Below, piece after piece: positions 1 through 5,624 of a stretch of 6,014 nt of DNA. The notes under the pieces were generated by a model. That model worked only from the letters and a program-made list of their open reading frames with translations. It ran no database searches and was not told the DNA's origin. Origin of the DNA: SAR116 cluster bacterium (GTDB lineage Bacteria > Pseudomonadota > Alphaproteobacteria > Puniceispirillales > GCA-002684695); the NCBI GenBank assembly GCA_002684695.1, contig NYVQ01000015.1, forward strand, positions 17,784 to 23,797. Direction: 5' to 3'. The number at the start of each line of letters is the position of its first letter. Position 1 is the first letter of the stretch. A program made the position numbers and the translations under genes.

Positions 1-752
1 GCAAATCCAATATAGCAAATTCCGTCAGCTAAATTCAGACAGGTTTCAACAGAATCTGCAATTCTTTGTTTGTTTTCAGATAAATCTTTATTAATAACTA
101 GTCTATCAACAACCACTTCGATGTCATGTTTTTTATTTTTATCAAGCATTGGTGTTTCTTCAATATTGTAAATTTGATTATTAATTTGAATTCTTTGAAA
201 CCCTTTACGAGCTAGTTCAGTAATTTCTTTTTTATACTCACCCTTTCTTCCCCTGATAATTGGTGCCAATAAATAAATTCTACTTTTTTCTTCTACATTG
301 AGAATACTATCTACAATTTGTGAAACTGATTGTGAGGTAATTGGTAGTCCAGTTGCAGGAGAGTAAGGAATTCCAATTCTTGCCCATAACAGTCTCATAT
401 AATCATAAATTTCTGTTACTGTTCCTACAGTTGACCTTGGGTTTTTATGAGTTGTCTTTTGCTCTATAGAAATAGCTGGTGAAAGACCTTCAATAAGGTC
501 GACTTCAGGCTTTTGCATCATGTCCAAAAATTGGCGTGCATATGCTGATAGACTCTCTACATATCGTCTCTGACCTTCAGCATAAATAGTATCAAAAGCC
601 AACGAAGATTTTCCAGATCCGCTTACACCTGTAATTAAAACTATTTTACCTTTTGGAATATCAATACTAATATTCTTTAAGTTATGTTCTCTTGCACCTT
701 TAATACGCAAAATATCATTATTTATGTCTGAAGAAATTGATTTATAAGTCAT
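1..752 (-). CDS. uvrA: UvrA, excinuclease ABC subunit A (N-terminal part, gene runs off the left edge)
   Basis: UvrA is the ATP-dependent damage-recognition subunit of cytoplasmic nucleotide excision repair; it loads UvrB onto lesions. Reading the minus strand from the ATG at 752-750 gives 250 codons plus two bases with no stop. Seen: REHNLKNI at residues 21-28, the first Walker A GVSGSGKSS at 42-50, AEGQRRYVESLSAYARQF at 58-75, the SPAISIEQ stretch at 91-98, and NPRSTVGTVTEIYDY at 104-118. These occur in family order. Residues 128-138 read IPYSPATGLPI, a form typical of alphaproteobacteria, without the cysteines many UvrAs have there. The insertion domain and second ATPase half lie outside the window. 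No clear Shine-Dalgarno precedes the ATG, and about 14 residues lie before the conserved ILRIKGAREH, so the start is probable rather than certain. The gene is divergent from ssb. The family assignment is secure. Confidence 0.97.
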   Translation of the reverse strand, partial: MTYKSISSDINNDILRIKGAREHNLKNISIDIPKGKIVLITGVSGSGKSSLAFDTIYAEGQRRYVESLSAYARQFLDMMQKPEVDLIEGLSPAISIEQKTTHKNPRSTVGTVTEIYDYMRLLWARIGIPYSPATGLPITSQSVSQIVDSILNVEEKSRIYLLAPIIRGRKGEYKKEITELARKGFQRIQINNQIYNIEETPMLDKNKKHDIEVVVDRLVINKDLSENKQRIADSVETCLNLADGICYIGF

Positions 753-776
753 GGATTTAAAAAGAATATAATTAAA

Positions 777-782
777 ATTATA
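777..782 (-). promoter_or_regulatory. Possible -10 element for uvrA
   Basis: On the minus strand a perfect TATAAT hexamer lies about 25 bases upstream of the uvrA ATG. No good -35 hexamer is visible at normal spacing, and the spacer is so AT-rich that chance matches are expected. The position would leave a short leader with no obvious ribosome binding site. No LexA-type operator (GTTC-N7-GTTC in alphaproteobacteria) is seen nearby. Confidence 0.3.
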
Positions 783-789
783 CTAGTAT

Positions 790-862
790 TTTACAATATT
801 TAATTTAGTTTAATAATTTAAAATATAAAGTATAAAATAAATAAATAATTTGGAGAACTAAA
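790..862 (+). promoter_or_regulatory. Probable ssb promoter region and ribosome binding site
   Basis: The spacer between divergent uvrA and ssb must hold the ssb promoter. Candidates are TTTACA at 790-795 as a -35-like hexamer, but with no good -10 at 17 bases, and TATAAA at 824-829 or 831-836 as -10 boxes, the latter 16 bases after TTTAAT (809-814). I cannot choose between them. The Shine-Dalgarno is clear: GGAG at 852-855, seven bases before the ATG at 863, and it fixes the ssb start. Confidence 0.4.
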
Positions 863-1345
863 ATGGCTGGAAGTGTGAATAAGGTTATGCTATTAGGCAA
901 TTTAGGACAAGATCCTGTTGTGAGAACCTCTCAAGACGGTAATAAAATTGTCCAGCTTAGTATTGCTACATCTGATCGATGGAAGGATCGTAATAGTGGC
1001 GAACAAAGAGAAAAAACTGAATGGCATAGGGTTGTAATTTTTAATGAAAATCTTAGTAATATTGCTGAACAATACTTAAAAAAAGGCAGTACAGTTTTTA
1101 TTGAAGGTCAATTGCAAACAAGAAAATGGCAAGATCAAAATGGTATTGATAAATATACAACCGAGGTGGTTCTCGGAAGGTTTAGAGGTGAATTAGCTAT
1201 GATTGGAAGTAGAAGTGACAGTCCAAATATATCTGATACACAAGATCAAATTTCAGAACATAATGCATCCAATGAAATCACTCAAAAAGATTCAAATCCC
1301 CCAATGGGCGGTGCTGGTGATTTAGATGACGAAATTCCATTCTAA
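863..1345 (+). CDS. ssb: Single-stranded DNA-binding protein SSB
   Basis: SSB coats single-stranded DNA during replication, recombination and repair, and recruits partners through its C-terminal tip. The protein has 160 residues, a usual length. The OB fold spans about residues 4-112, beginning SVNKVMLLGNLGQDP. The DNA-stacking aromatics known from E. coli SSB have counterparts here: W40, W54, F60 and W89. A polar, low-complexity linker follows (about 116-150), shorter than in many SSBs and with little of the usual glycine and glutamine. The protein ends GDLDDEIPF, the acidic partner-binding tip with the conserved final DxxxF form, which shows the gene is complete. The start is supported by GGAG seven bases upstream. 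It lies divergent from uvrA, an arrangement common in proteobacteria, and 92 bases upstream of gyrA. Confidence 0.98.
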   Translation: MAGSVNKVMLLGNLGQDPVVRTSQDGNKIVQLSIATSDRWKDRNSGEQREKTEWHRVVIFNENLSNIAEQYLKKGSTVFIEGQLQTRKWQDQNGIDKYTTEVVLGRFRGELAMIGSRSDSPNISDTQDQISEHNASNEITQKDSNPPMGGAGDLDDEIPF

Positions 1346-1395
1346 ATAGTGAAAAACTTTTATTAAAAATACTATATTTAGTTGCTTTTTTTGCT

Positions 1396-1404
1396 TGTTA
1401 TACT
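1396..1404 (+). promoter_or_regulatory. Possible extended -10 promoter for gyrA
   Basis: TGT followed directly by TATACT (1399-1404) fits the extended -10 form TGn-TATAAT with one mismatch. The -35 is poor: TTTAGT at 1377-1382, spacing 16. Transcription would start near 1411 and give a leader of about 27 bases. The ribosome binding site is weak, GGA at 1430-1432. This suggests gyrA, and probably coaD with it, can be transcribed independently of ssb. No good terminator is visible between ssb and gyrA, so read-through is also possible. Confidence 0.4.
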
Positions 1405-1437
1405 GTATATTGAAGTATTGAATTAAATCGGATTTAA

Positions 1438-3999
1438 ATGACAGACGACAATAGTACAAATAATCAAGAAACCATAGCAATAGCTGATGAGCTCAGAAAA
1501 TCTTATTTAGATTATGCTATGAGCGTAATTGTTAGTCGTGCTCTACCTGATGTCAGAGATGGTTTGAAACCTGTTCACAGACGCATTTTATACGCAATGA
1601 TAGAAGGTGGTTATGACTGGTCAAAGCCTTACAAAAAATCCGCAAGAATTGTTGGCGATGTTATGGGTAACTATCATCCTCATGGTGATGCAGCAATTTA
1701 TGACGCAATGGTCAGACTAGCTCAAGATTTTTCTATGAGGGTTCCTCTCATAGATGGTCAAGGTAATTTTGGATCAATGGATGGTGATCCTGCGGCAGCA
1801 ATGAGATATACCGAGGCTAGACTGGCTAAAGTGTCAGAATTTTTGTTAAGAGATATAGACTATGAAACCGTTGACTACTCTCCAAACTATGATGAGAGCC
1901 AACTTGAACCCAGAGTTCTTCCAGCTGAGTACCCAAACTTACTTGTTAATGGGGCAGGAGGTATTGCTGTTGGAATGGCGACAAATATCCCTCCACATAA
2001 TCCATCTGAAGTTATTGATGCTTGTATTTCTTATGTCGATAATCCTGATATAACCATAGATGAGCTAATGGATATCGTTCCAGGTCCTGACTTTCCTACA
2101 GGCGCTTTAATTATGGGTCGTACTGGGATTAGATCTGCTTATGAAACCGGCAAAGGCAGTATCGTAATGAGATCAAAAGCTGAAATCATTGAAAATAATA
2201 ATAGATCCCAAATAATATTTTCTGAAATACCTTATCAAGTTAATAAAGCACAACTTTTAGAAAGGGTGGGAGAATTAGTTAGAGAAAAAACAATTGAAGG
2301 TATCCAGGATTTAAGAGACGAATCTGATAGGGACGGACTGAGAATTGTAGTTGAAATTAAAAGAGATGCTGATGCAAATGTAATACTAAATCAGCTTTTT
2401 AGGCATACAAGATTTCAAACTGCATTTTCAGTAAATTTACTTGCTTTGAATAGTGGAAGACCCGAGCAAATGGGTTTAAAACAAGTAATTTCAGCATTTG
2501 TGTCTTTTAGAGAAGAAGTTATCTATAAAAGAACCCGTTTTCATTTAAAGAAAGCAAGAGAAAGAGCGCATATCTTAGCTGGTTTAATGGTTGCACTTAC
2601 AAGTATAGATGAGGTTATATCTTTAATTAGATCAGCTCCTGATGCCGAAGCAGCTAAAAAATCACTCACATCAAAAGCATGGCCTGTTTTAGAAGTAGAA
2701 CAATTTATTAAATTGATTGATGATCCTCAGCATGTTGTGAAAGAAGGTAAATATCATTTATCTGAAATTCAAGCAAAAGCTATTTTAGAACTAAGACTTC
2801 AGCGTTTAACAGGTATGGAAAGAGAAAAACTCACTCAAGAAACTGAGGAAATTGCAAAAAAAATTACAGAATATTTGGAAATATTATCATCAAGAAACGT
2901 ATTACTTAATCTTTTAAAAACTGAGTTAATTGCTACTAAGGAAAAGATGGATGGAGAAAGAAGAACATTCATAAGTGATCACGCTATAGATGCAGATGAT
3001 GAAGACCTTATCCAACAAGAAGATATGGTAGTTACAGTAAGCCACAGAGGATATATTAAAAGGGTTCCTTTAGATACATATAGAGCGCAAAGAAGAGGCG
3101 GAAAAGGCAAATCTGGAATGAAAACTAGAGATGAGGACTTTGTAAATAGACTTTTCATTGCTAATACTCACACACCAATACTTTTTTTTACATCAAAAGG
3201 AATAGTGCATCAGTTAAAATGTTATAAACTACCAGAGACATCGCCTACCTCTATGGGTAAAGCTATGATTAATTTATTGCCAATTCAAAATGATGAAAAT
3301 ATTCAAACTATCATGCCAATGCCAAATGAGACTGAACATTGGGATAGTTTATCAGTCGTTTTTGCAACATCATCAGGAAGTGTAAGACGTAATAAACTCT
3401 CTGATTTCACCAATATACGTGCTAATGGAAAAATTGCTATGAAATTAGGGCCTACTGATAGGTTAATAGGGGTTGTGCCGTGTACAGATGAAAGTGATAT
3501 TGTTTTAGCTTCAAATAAAGGTAAGGCTATTCGCTTTGCTACTAAGGACCTAAGAGTGTTTAATAGTAGAGATTCTATGGGTGTAAGAGGTATAAAACTA
3601 AAAGACAATGATTATGTGGTTAGTTTGTCTGTCTTAACAAACGATGAAAGAGAATTCATTTTAGCTGTTACTGAAAATGGCTTTGGTAAACGTTCAAAAT
3701 CATCTGAATATAGAAGAACAGGAAGAGGCGGTCAAGGAATAGCTAATATTGAAATTTCAAAAAAGAATGGAAACGTAGTATCATCCTTTCCTGTACTTGA
3801 AGGTGAACAATTAATGCTTGCAACTGATCATGGTAAAATAATAAGAATTTCAGTTGATGGCGGTGAAGGTAACACCATTAGAGTTGCTGGAAGAAAAACT
3901 CAAGGTGTAAATTTATTCACTTTGGGTGAAGGCGAAAAGGTTGTTTCTGTAGATCGAGTAAAGGAAGATGAAGAAGAATCAGAAGAAGGTACAGCCTAA
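1438..3999 (+). CDS. gyrA: DNA gyrase subunit A
   Basis: GyrA is the breakage-reunion subunit of DNA gyrase, an A2B2 type II topoisomerase that introduces negative supercoils. The protein has 853 residues, close to the usual length. The N-terminal signature SRALPDVRDGLKPVHRRILY is at 33-52. The catalytic tyrosine is Y124 in AAMRYTEARL. The quinolone-determining region contains NYHPHGDAAIYD at 78-89: the counterpart of E. coli Ser83 is A85, while Asp87 is conserved as D89. The tower and coiled-coil region run to about 510. The C-terminal beta-pinwheel carries the GyrA box QRRGGKG at 551-557, which separates gyrase from topoisomerase IV (ParC). A box-like RRTGRGGQG is at 759-767. The tail is acidic (KEDEEESEEG, 842-851). 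It is preceded by a possible extended -10 and followed 26 bases later by coaD, so the two probably share a transcript. Confidence 0.98.
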   Translation: MTDDNSTNNQETIAIADELRKSYLDYAMSVIVSRALPDVRDGLKPVHRRILYAMIEGGYDWSKPYKKSARIVGDVMGNYHPHGDAAIYDAMVRLAQDFSMRVPLIDGQGNFGSMDGDPAAAMRYTEARLAKVSEFLLRDIDYETVDYSPNYDESQLEPRVLPAEYPNLLVNGAGGIAVGMATNIPPHNPSEVIDACISYVDNPDITIDELMDIVPGPDFPTGALIMGRTGIRSAYETGKGSIVMRSKAEIIENNNRSQIIFSEIPYQVNKAQLLERVGELVREKTIEGIQDLRDESDRDGLRIVVEIKRDADANVILNQLFRHTRFQTAFSVNLLALNSGRPEQMGLKQVISAFVSFREEVIYKRTRFHLKKARERAHILAGLMVALTSIDEVISLIRSAPDAEAAKKSLTSKAWPVLEVEQFIKLIDDPQHVVKEGKYHLSEIQAKAILELRLQRLTGMEREKLTQETEEIAKKITEYLEILSSRNVLLNLLKTELIATKEKMDGERRTFISDHAIDADDEDLIQQEDMVVTVSHRGYIKRVPLDTYRAQRRGGKGKSGMKTRDEDFVNRLFIANTHTPILFFTSKGIVHQLKCYKLPETSPTSMGKAMINLLPIQNDENIQTIMPMPNETEHWDSLSVVFATSSGSVRRNKLSDFTNIRANGKIAMKLGPTDRLIGVVPCTDESDIVLASNKGKAIRFATKDLRVFNSRDSMGVRGIKLKDNDYVVSLSVLTNDEREFILAVTENGFGKRSKSSEYRRTGRGGQGIANIEISKKNGNVVSSFPVLEGEQLMLATDHGKIIRISVDGGEGNTIRVAGRKTQGVNLFTLGEGEKVVSVDRVKEDEEESEEGTA

Positions 4000-4025
4000 A
4001 AGTATTAATTTTTAAGAAGTCAATT

Positions 4026-4517
4026 ATGTCAAAAAAAATAGCTGTATACCCAGGTACTTTTGACCCATTTACTTTTGGGCATCTAGATGTTGTTAGAAGA
4101 GCCTCCAAATTGTTCGAAAAAATTTTTATTTCAGTTGCTGAAAATAATAATAAAAACTCATTATTCAGTGTAAATGAGAGAAGTAATATTATTAAAGAGG
4201 TTATCTCTAATGAAGAAAAACTGAATAACATTGAAATTAAAACTTTCAATGGCTTACTTGTAGATCATGTTAATGAAGTTGGCGCTGTTGCTGTTCTTAG
4301 GGGTTTGCGAGCACTTTCTGATTTCGAATATGAATTCCAGATGGCAGGTATTAACGCTCGTTTATCAAATGAATTTGAAACAATATTTTTAATGGCTTCT
4401 GAAAATCAACAGTTTGTTGCTTCTAGGTTAGTAAAAGAAATTCATTCACTTGGTGGAGATGTTTCTTCATTTGTTCCTAGAATTGTTTTAAGCCATTTAG
4501 AGAGCAAGAAAAAATAA
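4026..4517 (+). CDS. coaD: Phosphopantetheine adenylyltransferase
   Basis: CoaD transfers AMP from ATP to 4'-phosphopantetheine, giving dephospho-CoA and pyrophosphate, the penultimate step of cytoplasmic coenzyme A synthesis. The protein has 163 residues, the normal length for this single-domain nucleotidyltransferase. Seen: PGTFDP at 9-14, the T/HxGH motif as TFGH at 16-19 with catalytic H19, K43 at the position of E. coli Lys42, LRGLRA at 91-96, DFEYEFQMA at 99-107, and ASRLVKEI at 132-139 where E. coli has SSSLVKE. The last form is common in alphaproteobacteria. GGDVSSFVP (143-151) closes the conserved part. The start follows a weak purine stretch, AAGAAG, at 4013-4018. The gene lies 26 bases after gyrA and is probably co-transcribed with it. 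No terminator is evident between it and the tRNA. A run of eight A residues lies at codons 2-5. Confidence 0.97.
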   Translation: MSKKIAVYPGTFDPFTFGHLDVVRRASKLFEKIFISVAENNNKNSLFSVNERSNIIKEVISNEEKLNNIEIKTFNGLLVDHVNEVGAVAVLRGLRALSDFEYEFQMAGINARLSNEFETIFLMASENQQFVASRLVKEIHSLGGDVSSFVPRIVLSHLESKKK

Positions 4518-4541
4518 AAGTAAAATATTAATAAATTCTGC

Positions 4542-4570
4542 TTGATTCATTTCAAATCATTTACTAATTT
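4542..4570 (+). promoter_or_regulatory. Possible tRNA-Lys promoter
   Basis: TTGATT (4542-4547) and TAATTT (4565-4570) are separated by 17 bases and would start transcription about seven bases before the mature tRNA, a plausible layout. The -35 matches four of six consensus positions, but the -10 is poor. Read-through from gyrA-coaD is the alternative. Confidence 0.3.
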
Positions 4571-4583
4571 GCGTTTATGGTAT

Positions 4584-4659
4584 GGGCCGTTAGCTCAGTT
4601 GGTAGAGCAAGTGACTTTTAATCACTGGGTCGCAGGTTCGAATCCTGCACGGCTCACCA
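4584..4659 (+). tRNA. tRNA-Lys (anticodon TTT)
   Basis: A complete 76-base cloverleaf can be folded by eye. The acceptor stem pairs GGGCCGT (4584-4590) with ACGGCTC (4649-4655), seven pairs with one G-U at position 2. The D arm is GCTC / GAGC (4593-4596, 4605-4608). The anticodon stem is AGTGA / TCACT (4610-4614, 4622-4626) around the loop CTTTTAA. The anticodon TTT is at 4617-4619 and reads AAA and AAG. The variable loop is five bases. The T arm is GCAGG / CCTGC around TTCGAAT. The discriminator is A, and CCA is encoded at 4657-4659. It is the only tRNA in the window. AAA is visibly the preferred lysine codon in these AT-rich genes, so this species serves high demand. Confidence 0.98.
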
Positions 4660-4665
4660 TAATGT

Positions 4666-4691
4666 ATTTTGTTAAATATTTTAAACGAAAT
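4666..4691 (+). terminator. AT-rich hairpin just downstream of tRNA-Lys, possible terminator
   Basis: ATTTTGTT (4666-4673) can pair with AACGAAAT (4684-4691), eight pairs with one G-U, and then two more after an A-A mismatch. It begins seven bases after the tRNA CCA end. It lacks a U-tract and has few G-C pairs, so it is a weak terminator candidate. It could instead be a 3'-trailer structure for tRNA processing, or chance in AT-rich DNA. Confidence 0.25.
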
Positions 4692-4692
4692 C

Positions 4693-4721
4693 TTGTATTC
4701 AGGACACAAAATCTATATATA
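4693..4721 (+). promoter_or_regulatory. Possible promoter for the unknown gene at 4779
   Basis: TTGTAT (4693-4698) lies 17 bases before TATATA (4716-4721), which sits in an alternating TA run (4714-4723). The predicted start is near 4728, leaving a leader of about 50 bases that contains the duplicated start region. Each hexamer departs from consensus (three and four matches of six), so this is tentative. Confidence 0.3.
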
Positions 4722-4743
4722 TATCATTGGATTGCTAGTTAAG

Positions 4744-4785
4744 ATGGAAGTTTATTAATGTGTTATGGAAGTTAATATATGAGTA
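4744..4785 (+). repeat. Imperfect 21-bp tandem repeat duplicating a ribosome binding site and start codon
   Basis: Two adjacent 21-base units (4744-4764 and 4765-4785) match at 16 of 21 positions, including the first nine bases, ATGGAAGTT. Each unit holds GGAAG followed seven bases later by ATG: 4746-4750 with 4758, and 4767-4771 with 4779. The second ATG is the start of the unknown gene. The first opens a five-codon frame (MCYGS) that stops at 4773-4775, three bases before the second ATG and in the same frame. Two further mini-frames start at the first base of each unit: MEVY (4744-4758), and MEVNI (4765-4782), whose TGA overlaps the gene's ATG. Confidence 0.6.
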
Positions 4786-5273
4786 ATTTTTGTCCTGATT
4801 GGATTTTTAATCTTTGTAGTGGAATGATTGCTACAGAGTTTATATCAAAATCAACTACGTTACCCGCCTTATCTCAAAAATATACTGAGGTCATATCATC
4901 TGAATACGATAAGATTGAACCGGCTCTTTTTGAAGAAGCTGCTGAACAATATATATTAATGCTTAATGAACTAGAAGTTGGTGAGGAATCATTTAATTAC
5001 CTGACTGGTTTTTGTTGTTATAAAATAAACTTTGTTAACCCAAAAACAAAAAGAAATCTTACAGGCTTATTTAGTAAAGAACTTAAAGGCACTGCATCCC
5101 CTGAGTATAATATCAATAATGCAAAGAAAGCCTTTAAAGCTTACATTTTTGCTATGAGAAGCAAGCAAATGGAGCTTGCACCTCCTGGATGGACTATTGA
5201 AAAAGATATTACAATAGAATTACTTAAAGATGTAGCAGCAAAGGATGTGGGCATAGAAAATCTATTTAGTTAG
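4779..5273 (+). CDS. Protein of unknown function, 164 residues
   Basis: I do not recognise this family. The start is supported by GGAAG seven bases upstream, and the open frame runs to TAG at 5271-5273. Codon use is AT-rich like the neighbours, which argues for a real gene. The protein looks soluble: there is no signal peptide and no convincing membrane span. An acidic, probably helical segment lies at about 36-71 (EYDKIEPALFEEAAEQY is within it). A more basic central part follows, with VNPKTKRNLTGLFSKELKG at 86-104, and another likely helix at about 112-132. Cysteines are at 5, 13, 79 and 80; they do not form a standard zinc motif. APPGW at 134-138 looks like a turn. It lies between tRNA-Lys and the convergent azlD, probably as a single-gene transcript. 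Confidence is high that it is coding; there is none for function. Confidence 0.8.
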   Translation: MSNFCPDWIFNLCSGMIATEFISKSTTLPALSQKYTEVISSEYDKIEPALFEEAAEQYILMLNELEVGEESFNYLTGFCCYKINFVNPKTKRNLTGLFSKELKGTASPEYNINNAKKAFKAYIFAMRSKQMELAPPGWTIEKDITIELLKDVAAKDVGIENLFS

Positions 5274-5295
5274 GTTTTTAAAAATAATTAACTAA
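5266..5295. terminator. Possible shared terminator between convergent genes
   Basis: TTAGTTA (5266-5272) and TAACTAA (5289-5295) form a perfect seven-base inverted repeat around a 16-base AT-rich loop. It spans the stop codons of the unknown gene (5271-5273) and of azlD (5280-5278 on the minus strand), which are separated by only four bases. A structure here would serve both strands. The stem is AT-rich and lacks a clear U-tract on either side, so it is weak. Confidence 0.3.
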
Positions 5296-5613
5296 TAAAG
5301 CAAAACTAACCATAGAAATTAAAATTGAGTATAGTAATTTTTTTAATAATATCATTGATATAATTCCTATTGCTAAGGCAACCAGTCTGTCTTCAACCAT
5401 TGTTGTGGATAATACTCCTGATGGATAGACTAATATCATCATCATTACAGCAGCCACCATTGAATACGCTACTCCATTAATCCATTTAATTAGTAATCCA
5501 TCTTCCTTAATTCGATTATAGAAAATAACTCCAACTATTCTCCAGATTCCAGTTGCTATACAAGCTAAAACTACTGCTAACCAGGATTCAAAATTTGTAT
5601 AATCTATTTGCAT
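5278..5613 (-). CDS. azlD: AzlD-family small subunit of a branched-chain amino acid exporter
   Basis: AzlD proteins are small membrane partners of AzlC; characterised pairs such as Corynebacterium BrnFE and E. coli YgaZH export branched-chain amino acids and methionine. The protein has 111 residues, the usual size. Four hydrophobic segments are visible at about 11-31, 44-64, 77-91 and 93-109. Family features include the TGIWRIVGV stretch at 21-29 with a conserved arginine, a charged loop NRIKEDGLLIKW at 33-44, and VAYSMVAAV at 48-56. The start ATG (5613-5611) lies 11 bases after the azlC stop on the same strand, so the two form an operon. No Shine-Dalgarno is evident, which suggests translational coupling. 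The substrate here is inferred from the family only. Confidence 0.85.
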   Translation of the reverse strand: MQIDYTNFESWLAVVLACIATGIWRIVGVIFYNRIKEDGLLIKWINGVAYSMVAAVMMMILVYPSGVLSTTMVEDRLVALAIGIISMILLKKLLYSILISMVSFALLVNYF

Positions 5614-5624
5614 AGGTATTAGTT

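Noticed and set aside
1346..1375. Possible terminator after ssb (ATAGT pairing with ACTAT)
   Set aside because: Only five AT-rich pairs around a 20-base loop, with no U-tract directly following; too weak to call.
1862..2053. A 63-codon plus-strand open frame inside gyrA in another frame
   Set aside because: It is an out-of-frame shadow of conserved GyrA sequence without its own clear ribosome binding site.
3303..3608. A 101-codon minus-strand open frame inside gyrA
   Set aside because: It lies wholly antisense to conserved gyrA pinwheel sequence and shows no recognisable motif.
3917..4249. A 110-codon minus-strand open frame across the gyrA-coaD junction
   Set aside because: It is antisense to two well-supported genes, with hydrophobic, leucine-rich low-complexity translation expected from the reverse of AT-rich coding DNA.
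4632..4659. tRNA 3' end as an attachment site with a second copy in the window
   Set aside because: No repeat of the T-arm and acceptor sequence was found between 4660 and 6014, and no integrase is present.
4542..4742. A 66-codon plus-strand open frame covering the tRNA
   Set aside because: Its translation (GPLAQLVEQ... GSNPARL) is the familiar artefact of translating a tRNA gene; the tRNA-Lys explains the sequence fully.
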